Part shown: positions 52,678-61,559 of the stretch, piece by piece | Layout of the letters: each line of letters starts with the position of its first letter | How positions within the stretch are numbered: the first letter of the stretch is position 1 | Origin: Peribacillus acanthi | Lineage (GTDB): Bacteria; Bacillota; Bacilli; Bacillales; DSM-1321 | DNA length: 64,000 nucleotides | NCBI RefSeq assembly: GCF_003073175.1 | Contig: NZ_QBBX01000002.1 | Span: forward strand, 190,776-254,775 | Direction: 5' to 3' | Notes under the pieces: generated by a model | What the model saw: the letters and a program-made list of their open reading frames with translations, nothing else | What the model was told of the DNA's origin: nothing | Databases searched by the model: none | Position numbers and translations under genes: made by a program

Positions 52678-55036
52678 TTTTCCATTCCCCTTTCTCCATC
52701 TTCCTTAACGCTGCTTGGACATCCTCTTTTATTAGGAATGAGGCTTTTTCTTTAGTAAGGTTTTCGCTTGAACTCATTAAACGTAATGATTGTTGCTGTA
52801 TACTTTCATCCATGATATTTGCAGCCAATCTGCCATTCCCACTCCATTTATGTTGGTGAAGGAATTCTTGGACGAATTCCAATGCATCATTCTCAATCCT
52901 ATAATCGAATTGTTCTAAATAACTTTTCATGATTTCCAATAACTCTTCGATTGAATAGTCCTGGAAATGGATGAATTTCTTAAATCTTGAACGAAGGCCT
53001 GGATTACTTTCTAGTAATTTATTCATTTCATGCGGATATCCTGCTAAAACGACAACAAGATTTTCATGATGCTTTGTCATTTCATCTACCAGAGTATCAA
53101 TCACTTCCTTAGAAAAATCCCCAGTTTGCTGACTTAATAAGGAATATGCTTCATCGATAAATAAAACTCCGCCTAACGCATCCCGTATTTTCTTCTTAGT
53201 TTTTATCGCAGTTTGACCAACGTAACCTGCTACAAAATCTGCTCTGCTTGTTACGATTAGATGACCTCTTTTAAGTAATCCACACTCTTTCAGTAATTTA
53301 GAATAATGGGTTGCTACTGTTGTTTTTCCGGTACCAGGGTTACCTGTAAAGACGGAATGCAGTTGCAGCGGAATCGTTGGTAAACCATTATCTCTTCTAA
53401 ATTGCTGAAGCTTTACAAATGATATCAGTGACCGTATTTCCTCTTTGACGTTATTTAACCCAATCATTTCCTCGAGTTTATCTAAGGTGCTTTCATCTTT
53501 ATCCTTGGAATTTACTACGAAATCCTCTGCTTCTAAAAGGGCATAATCTGTAATAGCAGTATTTTCAGATTTTGAAACGGAGGCCCCTTTTTTAAGAATT
53601 GCCTCCATAACTAAGTCTTTGACTGCTCTAGCATTCCCAAATGTTTCGTCCACCATGGATTGTTCGATTCTATAACCAAGTTCTCGTTTAGCTGATGGTG
53701 ATAAATAATAATCATATCTAGATGCGATTAATTCACTTATTTCAAGTAATTCCTCCACAGAATAATCTGGAAGATGAAAATGATTGGATTGCGGAAATCT
53801 ACTACGTAATCCGGGATTAGCTTGTAAAAACCTTCTCATTTCTTCTGGGTATCCTGCGAGGATAACAGCAAACTTCCCTGCATATTTTTTATTTGTCATT
53901 AATGAAACAAGGGTATCTATGGCATTTTGCCCATAATCGTTTCCAGTTCCACCCTCTCTTTTTAGAGAGTAGGCTTCATCAATAAATAGAACTCCACCTA
54001 GCGATTTTTCAACAGCTGCAAGAATGTTTTCCTCTGTTTGACCTACGAAAGATCCTACAAGTTGACTACGATCCATTTCAATTACTTCTTCACGTTCTAA
54101 AATACCAAGCTGATGATACACTTTTGCAAATAACCTCGCTAGAGTAGTTTTACCAGTTCCAGGATTCCCGGTTATGACCATATTTAAGCTTTGATCGTTT
54201 ATTGTGGTGAATCCTAATTCACTTCTCTTTTTTTGATATTGAAGATAATGATAATATTCATTAACACTTTCTTTCACTTCTTTTAAACCAACCATCTGTT
54301 TCAATTCCTGTAAAGGGTCACTTTTCGTAAACTGTTTTTCGTCACCTTCAATAACAAAAATATCAGACCATTGCCTTTTAATCACCATAAGTAATTCAAC
54401 TTGTTCTTTCATCTTTTCATAATGCTCTGCCGTATAAAAAACCCCTGTTAAAGAATCTAAATATTCTCTACTTGCAATTAGTAATTGCTCTAAAGCAACT
54501 TTGGCTTCCTGTAATAATTTCAACATTTCTCCATAAGACTCTTGAATGCTTTGCTGTGAAGAATTTCGAATGGTGAAATCTAATCCTTCCTCCAATTCAT
54601 CCCACACATCATTTATATTTGAAAGAAAAGTTACGCACACTTTAATATAAGTTTCTGCAACTGTCCTCTTTGCAGGTCTATTATCAGTTTCTCTTATGGA
54701 CGGAAATTGTAAATCATCAAAAAAATGAATCTTCTCTACCAATAAATTTGTAATTTTCAATTCCTTTGCTAGAGGATTTTTTGGATCTAACTGCAATGAC
54801 ATCTTTAACCATGTTTTAAATAGCTGGTCTTCTTTATTATTCTTTTTTCTATCAATTGCTAGCATAGCAAACAACATGCTTCTTAGCTGATCTTCTTCAA
54901 TTTGAGAAAATGGGAGTTTTTCAAATTGAAGGAACTTTAGCATTTCAAATATTTCTGGATAGTGTAATTGTTCATTGTTCTCTATTCGTTTTCGCCAAAG
55001 GGTTACCTTTTTATGTAATTCATCAATCTTCATCAT
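52664..55036 (-). CDS. Tandem AAA+ ATPase of the CbbX/SpoVK type
   Basis: A 790-residue protein with an alpha-helical N-terminal domain (1-240) and two complete AAA+ modules. Module one has Walker A GNPGTGKT at 290-297 and Walker B VLFIDEA at 349-355. Module two has Walker A at 565-572 and again VLFIDEAYSL. Both keep the arginine-finger region NPGLRSRF. The family includes the Rubisco activase CbbX and SpoVK of spore formation, which carry one module. A remodelling role, perhaps in sporulation given tlp and sspN nearby, is inferred. Confidence 0.85.
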   Translation of the reverse strand: MMKIDELHKKVTLWRKRIENNEQLHYPEIFEMLKFLQFEKLPFSQIEEDQLRSMLFAMLAIDRKKNNKEDQLFKTWLKMSLQLDPKNPLAKELKITNLLVEKIHFFDDLQFPSIRETDNRPAKRTVAETYIKVCVTFLSNINDVWDELEEGLDFTIRNSSQQSIQESYGEMLKLLQEAKVALEQLLIASREYLDSLTGVFYTAEHYEKMKEQVELLMVIKRQWSDIFVIEGDEKQFTKSDPLQELKQMVGLKEVKESVNEYYHYLQYQKKRSELGFTTINDQSLNMVITGNPGTGKTTLARLFAKVYHQLGILEREEVIEMDRSQLVGSFVGQTEENILAAVEKSLGGVLFIDEAYSLKREGGTGNDYGQNAIDTLVSLMTNKKYAGKFAVILAGYPEEMRRFLQANPGLRSRFPQSNHFHLPDYSVEELLEISELIASRYDYYLSPSAKRELGYRIEQSMVDETFGNARAVKDLVMEAILKKGASVSKSENTAITDYALLEAEDFVVNSKDKDESTLDKLEEMIGLNNVKEEIRSLISFVKLQQFRRDNGLPTIPLQLHSVFTGNPGTGKTTVATHYSKLLKECGLLKRGHLIVTSRADFVAGYVGQTAIKTKKKIRDALGGVLFIDEAYSLLSQQTGDFSKEVIDTLVDEMTKHHENLVVVLAGYPHEMNKLLESNPGLRSRFKKFIHFQDYSIEELLEIMKSYLEQFDYRIENDALEFVQEFLHQHKWSGNGRLAANIMDESIQQQSLRLMSSSENLTKEKASFLIKEDVQAALRKMEKGEWKNVNI

Positions 55037-55112
55037 TTCACTTCACTTTTTACATTCTCGTTATAATATCTTACCATAATAACGATACCGTTCGCCTCAA
55101 CAACAACTTAAA

Positions 55113-55135
55113 GGCTGATTGGAATCCAATCAGCC
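55113..55135 (-). terminator. Hairpin downstream of tlp
   Basis: GGCTGATTGGA and TCCAATCAGCC form an 11-bp stem around a single A, followed on the minus strand by TTTAAG. Confidence 0.65.
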
Positions 55136-55145
55136 AGTTTTAATA

Positions 55146-55382
55146 TTACTCTTGATATCCATTTTGTCGTGCTTCTGATTCATCTTGAATTTCGCTTCTG
55201 AAGCTTTCAAGACTTTCTCTTCTTCTTTCATTTTTCGCTTCAATTTGTTCTCTTTGCACACCGTCACTGAATGCCAAGGATTCCTCAGCTTTTTCAATAT
55301 TCTCTATCGTATTCTGCACCATATCCTGTAACTTTTCCACATTATCATTGCGATTATCTTTATTAGGTTGATTCCACGCCAT
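55146..55382 (-). CDS. tlp: Small acid-soluble spore protein Tlp
   Basis: A 78-residue Tlp: MAWNQPNKDNRNDNVEKLQD with the central helix MVQNTIENIEKAEESLAFSD. Tlp is a minor spore protein made in the forespore under sigma-G. The longer frame to 55421 is not used; ATG at 55382 follows GAGGAGGAAAAAACT. The neighbours sspN and yneP match B. subtilis. Confidence 0.95.
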   Translation of the reverse strand: MAWNQPNKDNRNDNVEKLQDMVQNTIENIEKAEESLAFSDGVQREQIEAKNERRRESLESFRSEIQDESEARQNGYQE

Positions 55383-55588
55383 AGTTTTTTCCTCCTCGAG
55401 CTGGATGAAGTAAAGCACCACAAATAGTAGTGACGATATATAGTTTGTTCTACTGCCAAGAGTTTATGATTGCAATTATAACCAATAAATCATAATTTTG
55501 TTATGTAAACTAAATATTTATTTTTGATTAAGAAGAAAAAGATTGTAAGCAATCTTGAAATACTTCGAGTTTGTCTACAGGCAGAAAT

Positions 55589-55612
55589 AAAGAAGGCCTA
55601 TTAGCCTTCTTT
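55589..55612 (-). terminator. Terminator of sspN
   Basis: AAAGAAGGC pairs with GCCTTCTTT around CTATTA, 12 bases past the sspN stop. Confidence 0.8.
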
Positions 55613-55624
55613 ACTTAGTAAAAT

Positions 55625-55768
55625 TTATTCACCTTTAGTTTGAATCAGTTGAGGGTGTTGTCCTGAATTATCTTCCATTTTCTTTCCGTTATTCACATGT
55701 GACGCAGTAGATTGTGTCCCACGGTGATAAGGTCTAAAGTGTTTAGAGTCTCTTTTTGGATTTCCCAT
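55625..55768 (-). CDS. sspN: Small acid-soluble spore protein N
   Basis: A 47-residue basic protein beginning MGNPKRDSKHFRPYHRGTQS and ending QLIQTKGE, clearly SspN. A second ATG one codon upstream is possible; GGGGGGATT precedes both. It is a minor sigma-G-type spore protein and keeps its B. subtilis position between yneN and tlp. Confidence 0.93.
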   Translation of the reverse strand: MGNPKRDSKHFRPYHRGTQSTASHVNNGKKMEDNSGQHPQLIQTKGE

Positions 55769-55836
55769 CATAATCCCCCCTTATAGACTTAGTGTGAACG
55801 ATAAGAGGGGAATCATGAATGTTATTTATGACCAAA

Positions 55837-55968
55837 TTACTCCGCTTTTTGAAGGTGACGCTGCTCTAAGCGATCTTCAATCTTTTCCATTGCTTTTTCG
55901 TCATTTAGCAGCTCACGTTTATTTTCCATTACTAATTCTTCAAATGAACGCTTTCGTTTTCTTTTCAT
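55837..55968 (-). CDS. fbpB: FbpB-family small basic protein
   Basis: A 43-residue peptide, MKRKRKRSFEELVMENKREL and on to a charged end, matching the Fur-regulated basic protein FbpB family. In B. subtilis FbpB helps the FsrA RNA shut down iron-rich proteins when iron is short. AGGTGAAATC precedes the ATG. An imperfect Fur-box-like ATAATCATAAT lies upstream near 56025-56035. Its closeness to acnA, an FsrA target in B. subtilis, is noteworthy. Confidence 0.8.
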   Translation of the reverse strand: MKRKRKRSFEELVMENKRELLNDEKAMEKIEDRLEQRHLQKAE

Positions 55969-56044
55969 GATTTCACCTACTCACTAATGTATTATTAGTC
56001 AGTATGGTCAAATTAACTAAAAATTATGATTATAAAATACAAAA

Positions 56045-56554
56045 TTATTCTAGGTTTCCCATGAGCTCTTTCATATCTTTTAAGGACATGGCACCGATGA
56101 ATTTTTCTTGGATAACGCCTTCTGAATCGATGAAGTAGGTAGTTGGAATGGTAAGAATTTTATACATTTTATTAACCTCTCCACCTTCATCTAACGCAAT
56201 GGGAAAAGTGACACCCATTGAATCAATAAAACCTTCAACATCGTTTTGAGGGTCAATATTTACAGCCAAAATAACTTCATCCTTGCTTAATTGTTGTTGA
56301 AATTCCTCCATCTCAGGCATTTCAGCTTTACAAGGAGGACACCATGTTGCCCAAAAATTAAGCATGACCTTTTTGCCTTTCAAATCAGAAAGCGCTACTT
56401 TTTGACCATCCAATGTTTGAAGTTCAAAATCTGGTGCATCTTTGCCTATTTTTAAACCAGGAGCATTGTCTTCCTTTTTTTGTTCCATTGCTTGAACCAT
56501 TGCGACGGTTACTAGCAATACGAGTGCTACTGAAGCAATAATTTTTTTCATCAT
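56045..56554 (-). CDS. yneN: Membrane-anchored thioredoxin-like protein YneN (TlpA/ResA type)
   Basis: A 169-residue thiol-disulfide protein. Residues 1-22 are a signal anchor (MMKKIIASVALVLLVTVAMV), and the thioredoxin domain holds NFWATWCPPCKAEM with a WCPPC redox site. The cis-proline region is LTIPTTYFID. It would act outside the membrane, as do ResA and StoA. AGGTGG precedes the start. A membrane-protein gene lies 19 bases upstream in the same direction. Confidence 0.9.
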   Translation of the reverse strand: MMKKIIASVALVLLVTVAMVQAMEQKKEDNAPGLKIGKDAPDFELQTLDGQKVALSDLKGKKVMLNFWATWCPPCKAEMPEMEEFQQQLSKDEVILAVNIDPQNDVEGFIDSMGVTFPIALDEGGEVNKMYKILTIPTTYFIDSEGVIQEKFIGAMSLKDMKELMGNLE

Positions 56555-56573
56555 TATATTACCACCTTTCGGA

Positions 56574-56981
56574 TTATTGGCTTAAAGTATTAAGCAATGT
56601 TAATACAAGTAAATAGCCCAGTACCATTATTATCAATCCAATAATTTGATTTTTTATGAATAGCTTGTCTCTTAATTTTCTACCTCTCCATATTAAATAA
56701 CATAGTGCAATTAATAATCCGATTTGAAACCCTGAAGTTCCACCCGTTAAGAATAATATCGATATAGGATGATTTAATAAGAGGCTCGGTCGAAAAAAAA
56801 TAATACTAAATTTATATGTAAAAAAACAGAGCAAGATTGCATTTATACTTTCATCAAACCATTTTTTCATACTCGCTTCTGCATTTAGAAAAGCCAGCAC
56901 AATATAAGCCAGTAAATAACCGGATAAAATGGCTATCCAACTAAAATGAACGTAAAATGATCCTAAATAAAAACCTTCCAT
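56574..56981 (-). CDS. Unidentified four-helix membrane protein upstream of yneN
   Basis: A 135-residue protein with hydrophobic segments near residues 10-32, 45-62, 74-95 and 108-132. The loop layout loosely recalls the start of Lgt-like membrane proteins, but the catalytic motifs are absent. It is probably co-transcribed with yneN and may be its membrane partner; that is inference. GGAGGTAGAGTAG precedes the ATG. Confidence 0.65.
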   Translation of the reverse strand: MEGFYLGSFYVHFSWIAILSGYLLAYIVLAFLNAEASMKKWFDESINAILLCFFTYKFSIIFFRPSLLLNHPISILFLTGGTSGFQIGLLIALCYLIWRGRKLRDKLFIKNQIIGLIIMVLGYLLVLTLLNTLSQ

Positions 56982-57067
56982 CTACTCTACCTCCATATAT
57001 TATTTTACTATATTCTCATCCAAATGAAAATTGATACGATGTGGGGTATCTGCAAAAATTAAAAAAA

Positions 57068-57091
57068 CAGACCGAGTTTAATCTCGATCTG
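57068..57091 (-). terminator. Terminator of acnA
   Basis: CAGACCGAG pairs with CTCGATCTG with one mismatch. An A-run at 57061-57067 gives a U-run on the minus strand, just beyond the acnA stop. Confidence 0.75.
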
Positions 57092-57102
57092 CTGATTTCA
57101 TA

Positions 57103-59814
57103 TTATTTCTTAAGTTTATCACGAAGTACCATTGGAAGAATTCCACCATGACGGTAGTAATCGATTTCCACTTCACTATCAAAACGAACAAGAACTTCAA
57201 ATTGTTTCTTTGTTCCATCTTCTGCAGTAGCAGTAACTGTAAGGATGTCACGAGGTTTAACTGTCTCATCAACAGCAACTTCGATTGTTTCTTTACCAGT
57301 CAATCCTAGAACATCTGCATTTTCGCCTTGTTTGAATTGAAGAGGAAGAACGCCCATCAATACTAGGTTAGAACGGTGGATACGCTCAAAGCTTTCAGCA
57401 ATTACAGTCTTGATACCTAATAGGTTCGTACCTTTTGCTGCCCAGTCACGGGAGCTACCCATTCCATAATCTTTACCAGCTAATACAACTAGACCTGTTC
57501 CATCTTGCTTATATTTCATACAAGCATCATAAATGGACATAACATCACCAGTCGGCCAGTAAGTTGTGAGTCCACCTTCAGTTCCAGGAGCGACTTGGTT
57601 ACGAATACGAATGTTTGCAAACGTACCTCGCATCATTACCTCGTGGTTACCACGACGAGATCCATAAGAGTTAAATTCACGTGGTTCTACGCCATTAGCA
57701 CGCAAGTAAATACCAGCAGGTGTATCTTTTCCAATTGCACCAGCAGGAGAAATGTGGTCAGTAGTTACGGAATCACCAAACTTAGCCACAACGCGTAGGC
57801 CATTAAGTGGCTTAACTTCGCCTGCATCCTTAGAAAGATTTTCGAAGAATGGAGGGTTTTGGATATAAGTAGACGTATTATCCCAAGTATATAACGGCTC
57901 GTTGCTTGTTTGGATTTCATTCCAACGCTCGTTATCATCAAATACACGTTGGTATTCTTTACGGAATAGTTCAGGTGTTACTGTGCTCTTCACCACTTCA
58001 TTGATTTCTTCTGTTGTCGGCCAAATGTCTTTCAAGAAGATGTCATTGCCATCTTTATCTTGACCGATTGCATCTGTAGAGAAGTCAATATTCACTGTAC
58101 CAGCTAAAGCATATGCAACAACCAACGGTGGAGATGCAAGGTAGTTAGCTTTTACAAGTGGATGAATACGACCTTCGAAGTTACGGTTACCAGATAGTAC
58201 TGAAGTTACTAAAAGGTCAGATTCAGCAACAGCTTTCTCGATTTCATCAGCTAATGGACCGGAGTTACCGATACATGTTGTACATCCGTAACCAACAGTA
58301 TTGAAACCAAGTTCATCAAGGAATGGTTGTAAACCTGAATCACGAAGGTATCCTGTTACAACTTTAGAACCAGGTGCTAAAGAAGTTTTCACGTATGCAG
58401 GAACTTGAAGACCTTTTTCTAATGCTTTTTTCGCAACAAGACCAGCTCCAACCAATACGTATGGGTTAGAAGTGTTTGTACAGCTTGTGATTGCAGCAAT
58501 GGCAACTGCACCAGTCTTCATTTTCGTCTCAGTGCTATTAGCAAACTTAACAGTGATTTCTTTATTGATATCAGTAGCATCTAAGCCGAAACCTTGGTTT
58601 CCAACAGGAGCACTTAATGCCTCTTTGAATGCTTTTTGCATCATGGATAGAGGGATTAAATCTTGTGGACGTTTTGGACCAGACAGATTTGCTTCGATTT
58701 CTGATAAATTAATTTCTACAATATCTGTATAAGTTGGTTCTTCAGCATCAGGAGTGAAGAACATTCCGTTTGCTTTAGAGTATTCTTCCACAACCTTGAT
58801 TAATTGCTCGTCACGACCAGTTAAACGCATATATGATAATGCTTCGCTGTCAACTGGGAAGAATCCGCAAGTAGCTCCATACTCAGGTGCCATGTTAGCA
58901 ATTGTTGCGCGGTCAGCAAGTGGTAAAACTGATACCCCAGGACCAAAGAACTCAACGAATTTACCAACAACACCTTTTTTACGAAGAACTTGTGTTACTT
59001 TTAACGCTAAGTCAGTTGCAGTTGTTCCATTTGGAAGCTCTCCAACTAATTTAACTCCGATTACTTCAGGAACTGGGAAATACGATGGTTGACCTAACAT
59101 ACCAGCTTCTGCTTCGATACCACCTACACCCCAACCAAGAACACCGATACCGTTGATCATTGTTGTATGTGAATCAGTACCTACTAATGAATCTGGATAA
59201 GCTTCAAATTCACCATTTTCCGTTTCGACAGTTTGAACTACGTTCGCTAAGTACTCAAGGTTAACTTGGTGAACGATACCTGTTGCTGGTGGAACAGCAC
59301 GGTAATTGTCGAAGGATTTTTGAGCCCAGCTTAAGAATTGGTAACGCTCAGCATTACGTTCAAATTCTAAGTCCATATTTACATTTAGTGAATCCATAGT
59401 TCCTGCTTTATCTACCTGTACAGAGTGGTCAATGACAAGATCCACAGTGATTTCTGGATTGATTAAGTCTGGATTCCCGCCAAGGTCCGCCATTGCTTTT
59501 CTCATGGATGCAAGGTCTACAACCGCTGGAACACCAGTGAAGTCTTGTAAGATTACACGTGATGGTTTAAATGGAACATCCACGTCTGCTTGCTCACTTG
59601 TTCCCCATTTAGCCAGATTTTCAATATGTTCTTGCTTGATTACGAAGCCATCAGCTTGACGTAATACTGATTCAAGTAACACTTTAATGGAGTAAGGTAA
59701 TTTGGATACGTTTCCGATCCCTGCTTCTTCTAGAGCACTTAATCGATAATAGTTGTAGCGCTTACCATTCACTTCAAAGGAAGAACGCGCTTGGAAAAAG
59801 TCTTTCTTAGTCAT
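57103..59814 (-). CDS. acnA: Aconitate hydratase (aconitase A)
   Basis: A 903-residue aconitase that interconverts citrate and isocitrate with a 4Fe-4S cluster. The cluster cysteines lie in [11 protein letters not shown] (about residue 440) and [14 protein letters not shown] (about residues 505-518). The swivel domain has [15 protein letters not shown]. Bacillus aconitase also binds iron-responsive RNA when its cluster is lost. AGAAGGGGAAGCATTTC precedes the ATG. A hairpin and a CcpC-like box lie upstream. Confidence 0.97.
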   Translation of the reverse strand: MTKKDFFQARSSFEVNGKRYNYYRLSALEEAGIGNVSKLPYSIKVLLESVLRQADGFVIKQEHIENLAKWGTSEQADVDVPFKPSRVILQDFTGVPAVVDLASMRKAMADLGGNPDLINPEITVDLVIDHSVQVDKAGTMDSLNVNMDLEFERNAERYQFLSWAQKSFDNYRAVPPATGIVHQVNLEYLANVVQTVETENGEFEAYPDSLVGTDSHTTMINGIGVLGWGVGGIEAEAGMLGQPSYFPVPEVIGVKLVGELPNGTTATDLALKVTQVLRKKGVVGKFVEFFGPGVSVLPLADRATIANMAPEYGATCGFFPVDSEALSYMRLTGRDEQLIKVVEEYSKANGMFFTPDAEEPTYTDIVEINLSEIEANLSGPKRPQDLIPLSMMQKAFKEALSAPVGNQGFGLDATDINKEITVKFANSTETKMKTGAVAIAAITSCTNTSNPYVLVGAGLVAKKALEKGLQVPAYVKTSLAPGSKVVTGYLRDSGLQPFLDELGFNTVGYGCTTCIGNSGPLADEIEKAVAESDLLVTSVLSGNRNFEGRIHPLVKANYLASPPLVVAYALAGTVNIDFSTDAIGQDKDGNDIFLKDIWPTTEEINEVVKSTVTPELFRKEYQRVFDDNERWNEIQTSNEPLYTWDNTSTYIQNPPFFENLSKDAGEVKPLNGLRVVAKFGDSVTTDHISPAGAIGKDTPAGIYLRANGVEPREFNSYGSRRGNHEVMMRGTFANIRIRNQVAPGTEGGLTTYWPTGDVMSIYDACMKYKQDGTGLVVLAGKDYGMGSSRDWAAKGTNLLGIKTVIAESFERIHRSNLVLMGVLPLQFKQGENADVLGLTGKETIEVAVDETVKPRDILTVTATAEDGTKKQFEVLVRFDSEVEIDYYRHGGILPMVLRDKLKK

Positions 59815-59859
59815 GAAATGCTTCCCCTTCTTTCTGTTTCAAGTCATACTAAAGCTAGG

Positions 59860-59878
59860 TTGACCATTCATCGGTCAA
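59860..59878 (-). promoter_or_regulatory. Inverted repeat in the acnA leader
   Basis: TTGACC and GGTCAA are perfect arms around a 7-base loop, 45-64 bases before the acnA start. It could be a protein site or a short mRNA hairpin; the sequence does not decide. Confidence 0.45.
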
Positions 59879-60015
59879 TCCCCTACTTAAATATAAATGA
59901 AAATACCGTATATGTCGAAAAGTTTGAATTTTTGTCACATATCCTCACTTTTCTTACAATTCAATCTTAATATAGAAATATACATAAGTAAATATCAATA
60001 AAGTTATTGTTTTTA

Positions 60016-60030
60016 ATAAGTATTTCTTAT
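60016..60030. promoter_or_regulatory. CcpC-like dyad upstream of acnA
   Basis: ATAAGTATTTCTTAT fits the ATAA-N7-TTAT box of CcpC, the citrate-responsive repressor of aconitase and citrate synthase genes in Bacillus. It lies about 200 bases before the start. The rest of the 59879-60194 gap shows no gene. Confidence 0.5.
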
Positions 60031-60194
60031 AACAAAAAAACCATCTATTCTGTAACTCCTAATTGATAAAGGTTTTCAATAAGAATATCAATTCTCCTAA
60101 ATTTGATTCACCTTCACTAGTTGTTATATTAAGATAATAAAACTATTTATAATCTCTGCATTTTCTTCACATCCTAGTACTGGAGGTGAGTAAC

Positions 60195-60347
60195 ATGCCG
60201 AAAAGAAAAGGTAATTTAATCCCAGGTGGAAATGGAGCAAGTGCCCAAGGTCAAAATAAAGCATATGGCGAGGAGTTTGCCGTATCCAATGAACCGTTAA
60301 GTGAAGCAGAAAGACAGAACAATAAAAAACGCAAGAAAAACCAATAA
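60195..60347 (+). CDS. sspO: Small acid-soluble spore protein O
   Basis: A 50-residue protein, [20 protein letters not shown] with the end [11 protein letters not shown], clearly SspO (formerly CotK). TGGAGGTGAGTAAC precedes the ATG. In B. subtilis it is made in the forespore with SspP; here a small leftward gene is inserted between them. Confidence 0.95.
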   Translation: MPKRKGNLIPGGNGASAQGQNKAYGEEFAVSNEPLSEAERQNNKKRKKNQ

Positions 60348-60363
60348 TTTATGAAATGAATTA

Positions 60364-60387
60364 GGCCGCCCCATTAATGGGGTGGCC
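60364..60387. terminator. Convergent terminator after sspO
   Basis: GGCCGCCCCAT and ATGGGGTGGCC form a near-perfect stem (one G-U pair), followed by ATTTTATT, between convergent genes. Confidence 0.85.
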
Positions 60388-60390
60388 ATT

Positions 60391-60651
60391 TTATTCGATG
60401 CTATTCACTTCATTAACTAAACTTTGCAAATCTCGTTGATATTGCTCGAGTTGGATTCTTTGATGTTCTGACGCAACCTCTAACGCATTTTCGATTTGTT
60501 GATACGCCTCATTTACTTCTTGCTTAAGATGCGCAAGCTGTTGGCCATATGTAGCGCCTTTTTCTACTAGTTCGTGATATACATCAAATGCTTCCTCTCT
60601 ACCTTGTTGAGCGGCTTGAAATGCCTGTTGTTTATCCTTATGATATGGCAT
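60391..60651 (-). CDS. Small coiled-coil protein of unknown function
   Basis: An 86-residue, Gln/Glu-rich helical protein (QAFQAAQQGREEAFDVYHEL; LKQEVNEAYQQIENALEVAS) with a likely long coiled coil and no cysteines. I do not recognise a characterised family. GGAGATGAATCCAAA precedes the ATG. It lies between sspO and sspP on the opposite strand. Confidence 0.75.
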   Translation of the reverse strand: MPYHKDKQQAFQAAQQGREEAFDVYHELVEKGATYGQQLAHLKQEVNEAYQQIENALEVASEHQRIQLEQYQRDLQSLVNEVNSIE

Positions 60652-60817
60652 TTTGGATTCATCTCCTTTTTGTACTAATCTTTTTTAGCGTCTGCAAAGT
60701 TAGAGAATGCTATACATGAATAAATGAACGAGAGCTAAGCAAAATAAAAAAAGATCTCGCCTTTTAGGCTGGTTCTATTTTGAGCTATTAATGTACATGA
60801 TCATAGGAGGAATGAAG

Positions 60818-60961
60818 ATGAACAAGAATGATGGGAAAGACATGAGAAAAAATGCACCTAAAGGTGATCAACCGGGACAACCCGCCCCAATGAGTGGTTC
60901 CCATAAAGCAAAAAATCAAAAACATTCCCGCCAAAAACATAATAGCAGTCACGATATGTAG
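60818..60961 (+). CDS. sspP: Small acid-soluble spore protein P
   Basis: A 47-residue protein, [20 protein letters not shown] and on to a Lys/His-rich end, clearly SspP (formerly CotL). The ATG at 60818 is 7 bases after AGGAGG; an in-frame ATG at 60812 is too close to that site. It is followed by a terminator. Confidence 0.94.
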   Translation: MNKNDGKDMRKNAPKGDQPGQPAPMSGSHKAKNQKHSRQKHNSSHDM

Positions 60962-60976
60962 AATAGCAAAATATAA

Positions 60977-61006
60977 AAGCCAAATCGTAAGAACACGATT
61001 TGGCTT
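60977..61006. terminator. Convergent terminator after sspP
   Basis: AAGCCAAATCGT pairs with ACGATTTGGCTT around AAGAAC. It lies between convergent genes. Confidence 0.88.
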
Positions 61007-61014
61007 CTTCAATT

Positions 61015-61464
61015 TTACGCAGGTTCTCCACGCTTTCTCATCCGATTAAAATATAGGAAAATGGGTAGTGGAATAATAATGAATCCTAAGCTCTTGATTA
61101 ACTGATTTTTAGCATTGTTTTTTTGTCTGGCCTTTTCGTCTTCAACCATCATTTCATATTCTGCTTTTAACTCCGCTTCACTTAAGGATTCTCCTTTACC
61201 CGCTTCTTTTTCATATTGCTTATTGGTCTTAAATTCCTGGTACGTTTGGTAATAACCTGGCGGGCTCACTAAATCTGCCGTTGCCATGAATATCGAGATG
61301 CCACCACCTATTACCATCATCAATGTTGCAAATAATACTAAATAGGTATATAAATGCCTAAACATGTATTCTTCCCCTCTTTCCTTGTTTTTCACAGCCA
61401 CAGCAATTACAAATACAATCACAATTACTGGCAGAATCGTTGTTAATAATCCAAATGCAAACAA
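61015..61464 (-). CDS. Unidentified membrane protein
   Basis: A 149-residue protein with hydrophobic segments near residues 4-24, 37-60 and 122-138, and a charged middle (SEAELKAEYEMMVEDEKARQ). The start is a TTG after GGAGGTGAGGAT. The family is not recognised. It lies downstream of selA on the same strand with a 95-base gap, so a shared transcript is possible, but a link to selenium is not shown. Confidence 0.65.
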   Translation of the reverse strand: MFAFGLLTTILPVIVIVFVIAVAVKNKERGEEYMFRHLYTYLVLFATLMMVIGGGISIFMATADLVSPPGYYQTYQEFKTNKQYEKEAGKGESLSEAELKAEYEMMVEDEKARQKNNAKNQLIKSLGFIIIPLPIFLYFNRMRKRGEPA

Positions 61465-61559
61465 ATCCTCACCTCCACACTCCCTTTGTAATTAATGACG
61501 CTTCTATTATGAAAAGGGTTTCGCATTATTCAATCTTTTTTATAAATAGGCATACTAAT

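Noticed and set aside
55146..55421. A longer start for tlp at 55421
   Set aside because: The extra 13 residues cover the ribosome site GAGGAGG and do not belong to the Tlp family N-terminus.
60788..61012. A 74-residue minus-strand frame opposite sspP
   Set aside because: It is the antisense of sspP and its terminator and lacks a ribosome site.
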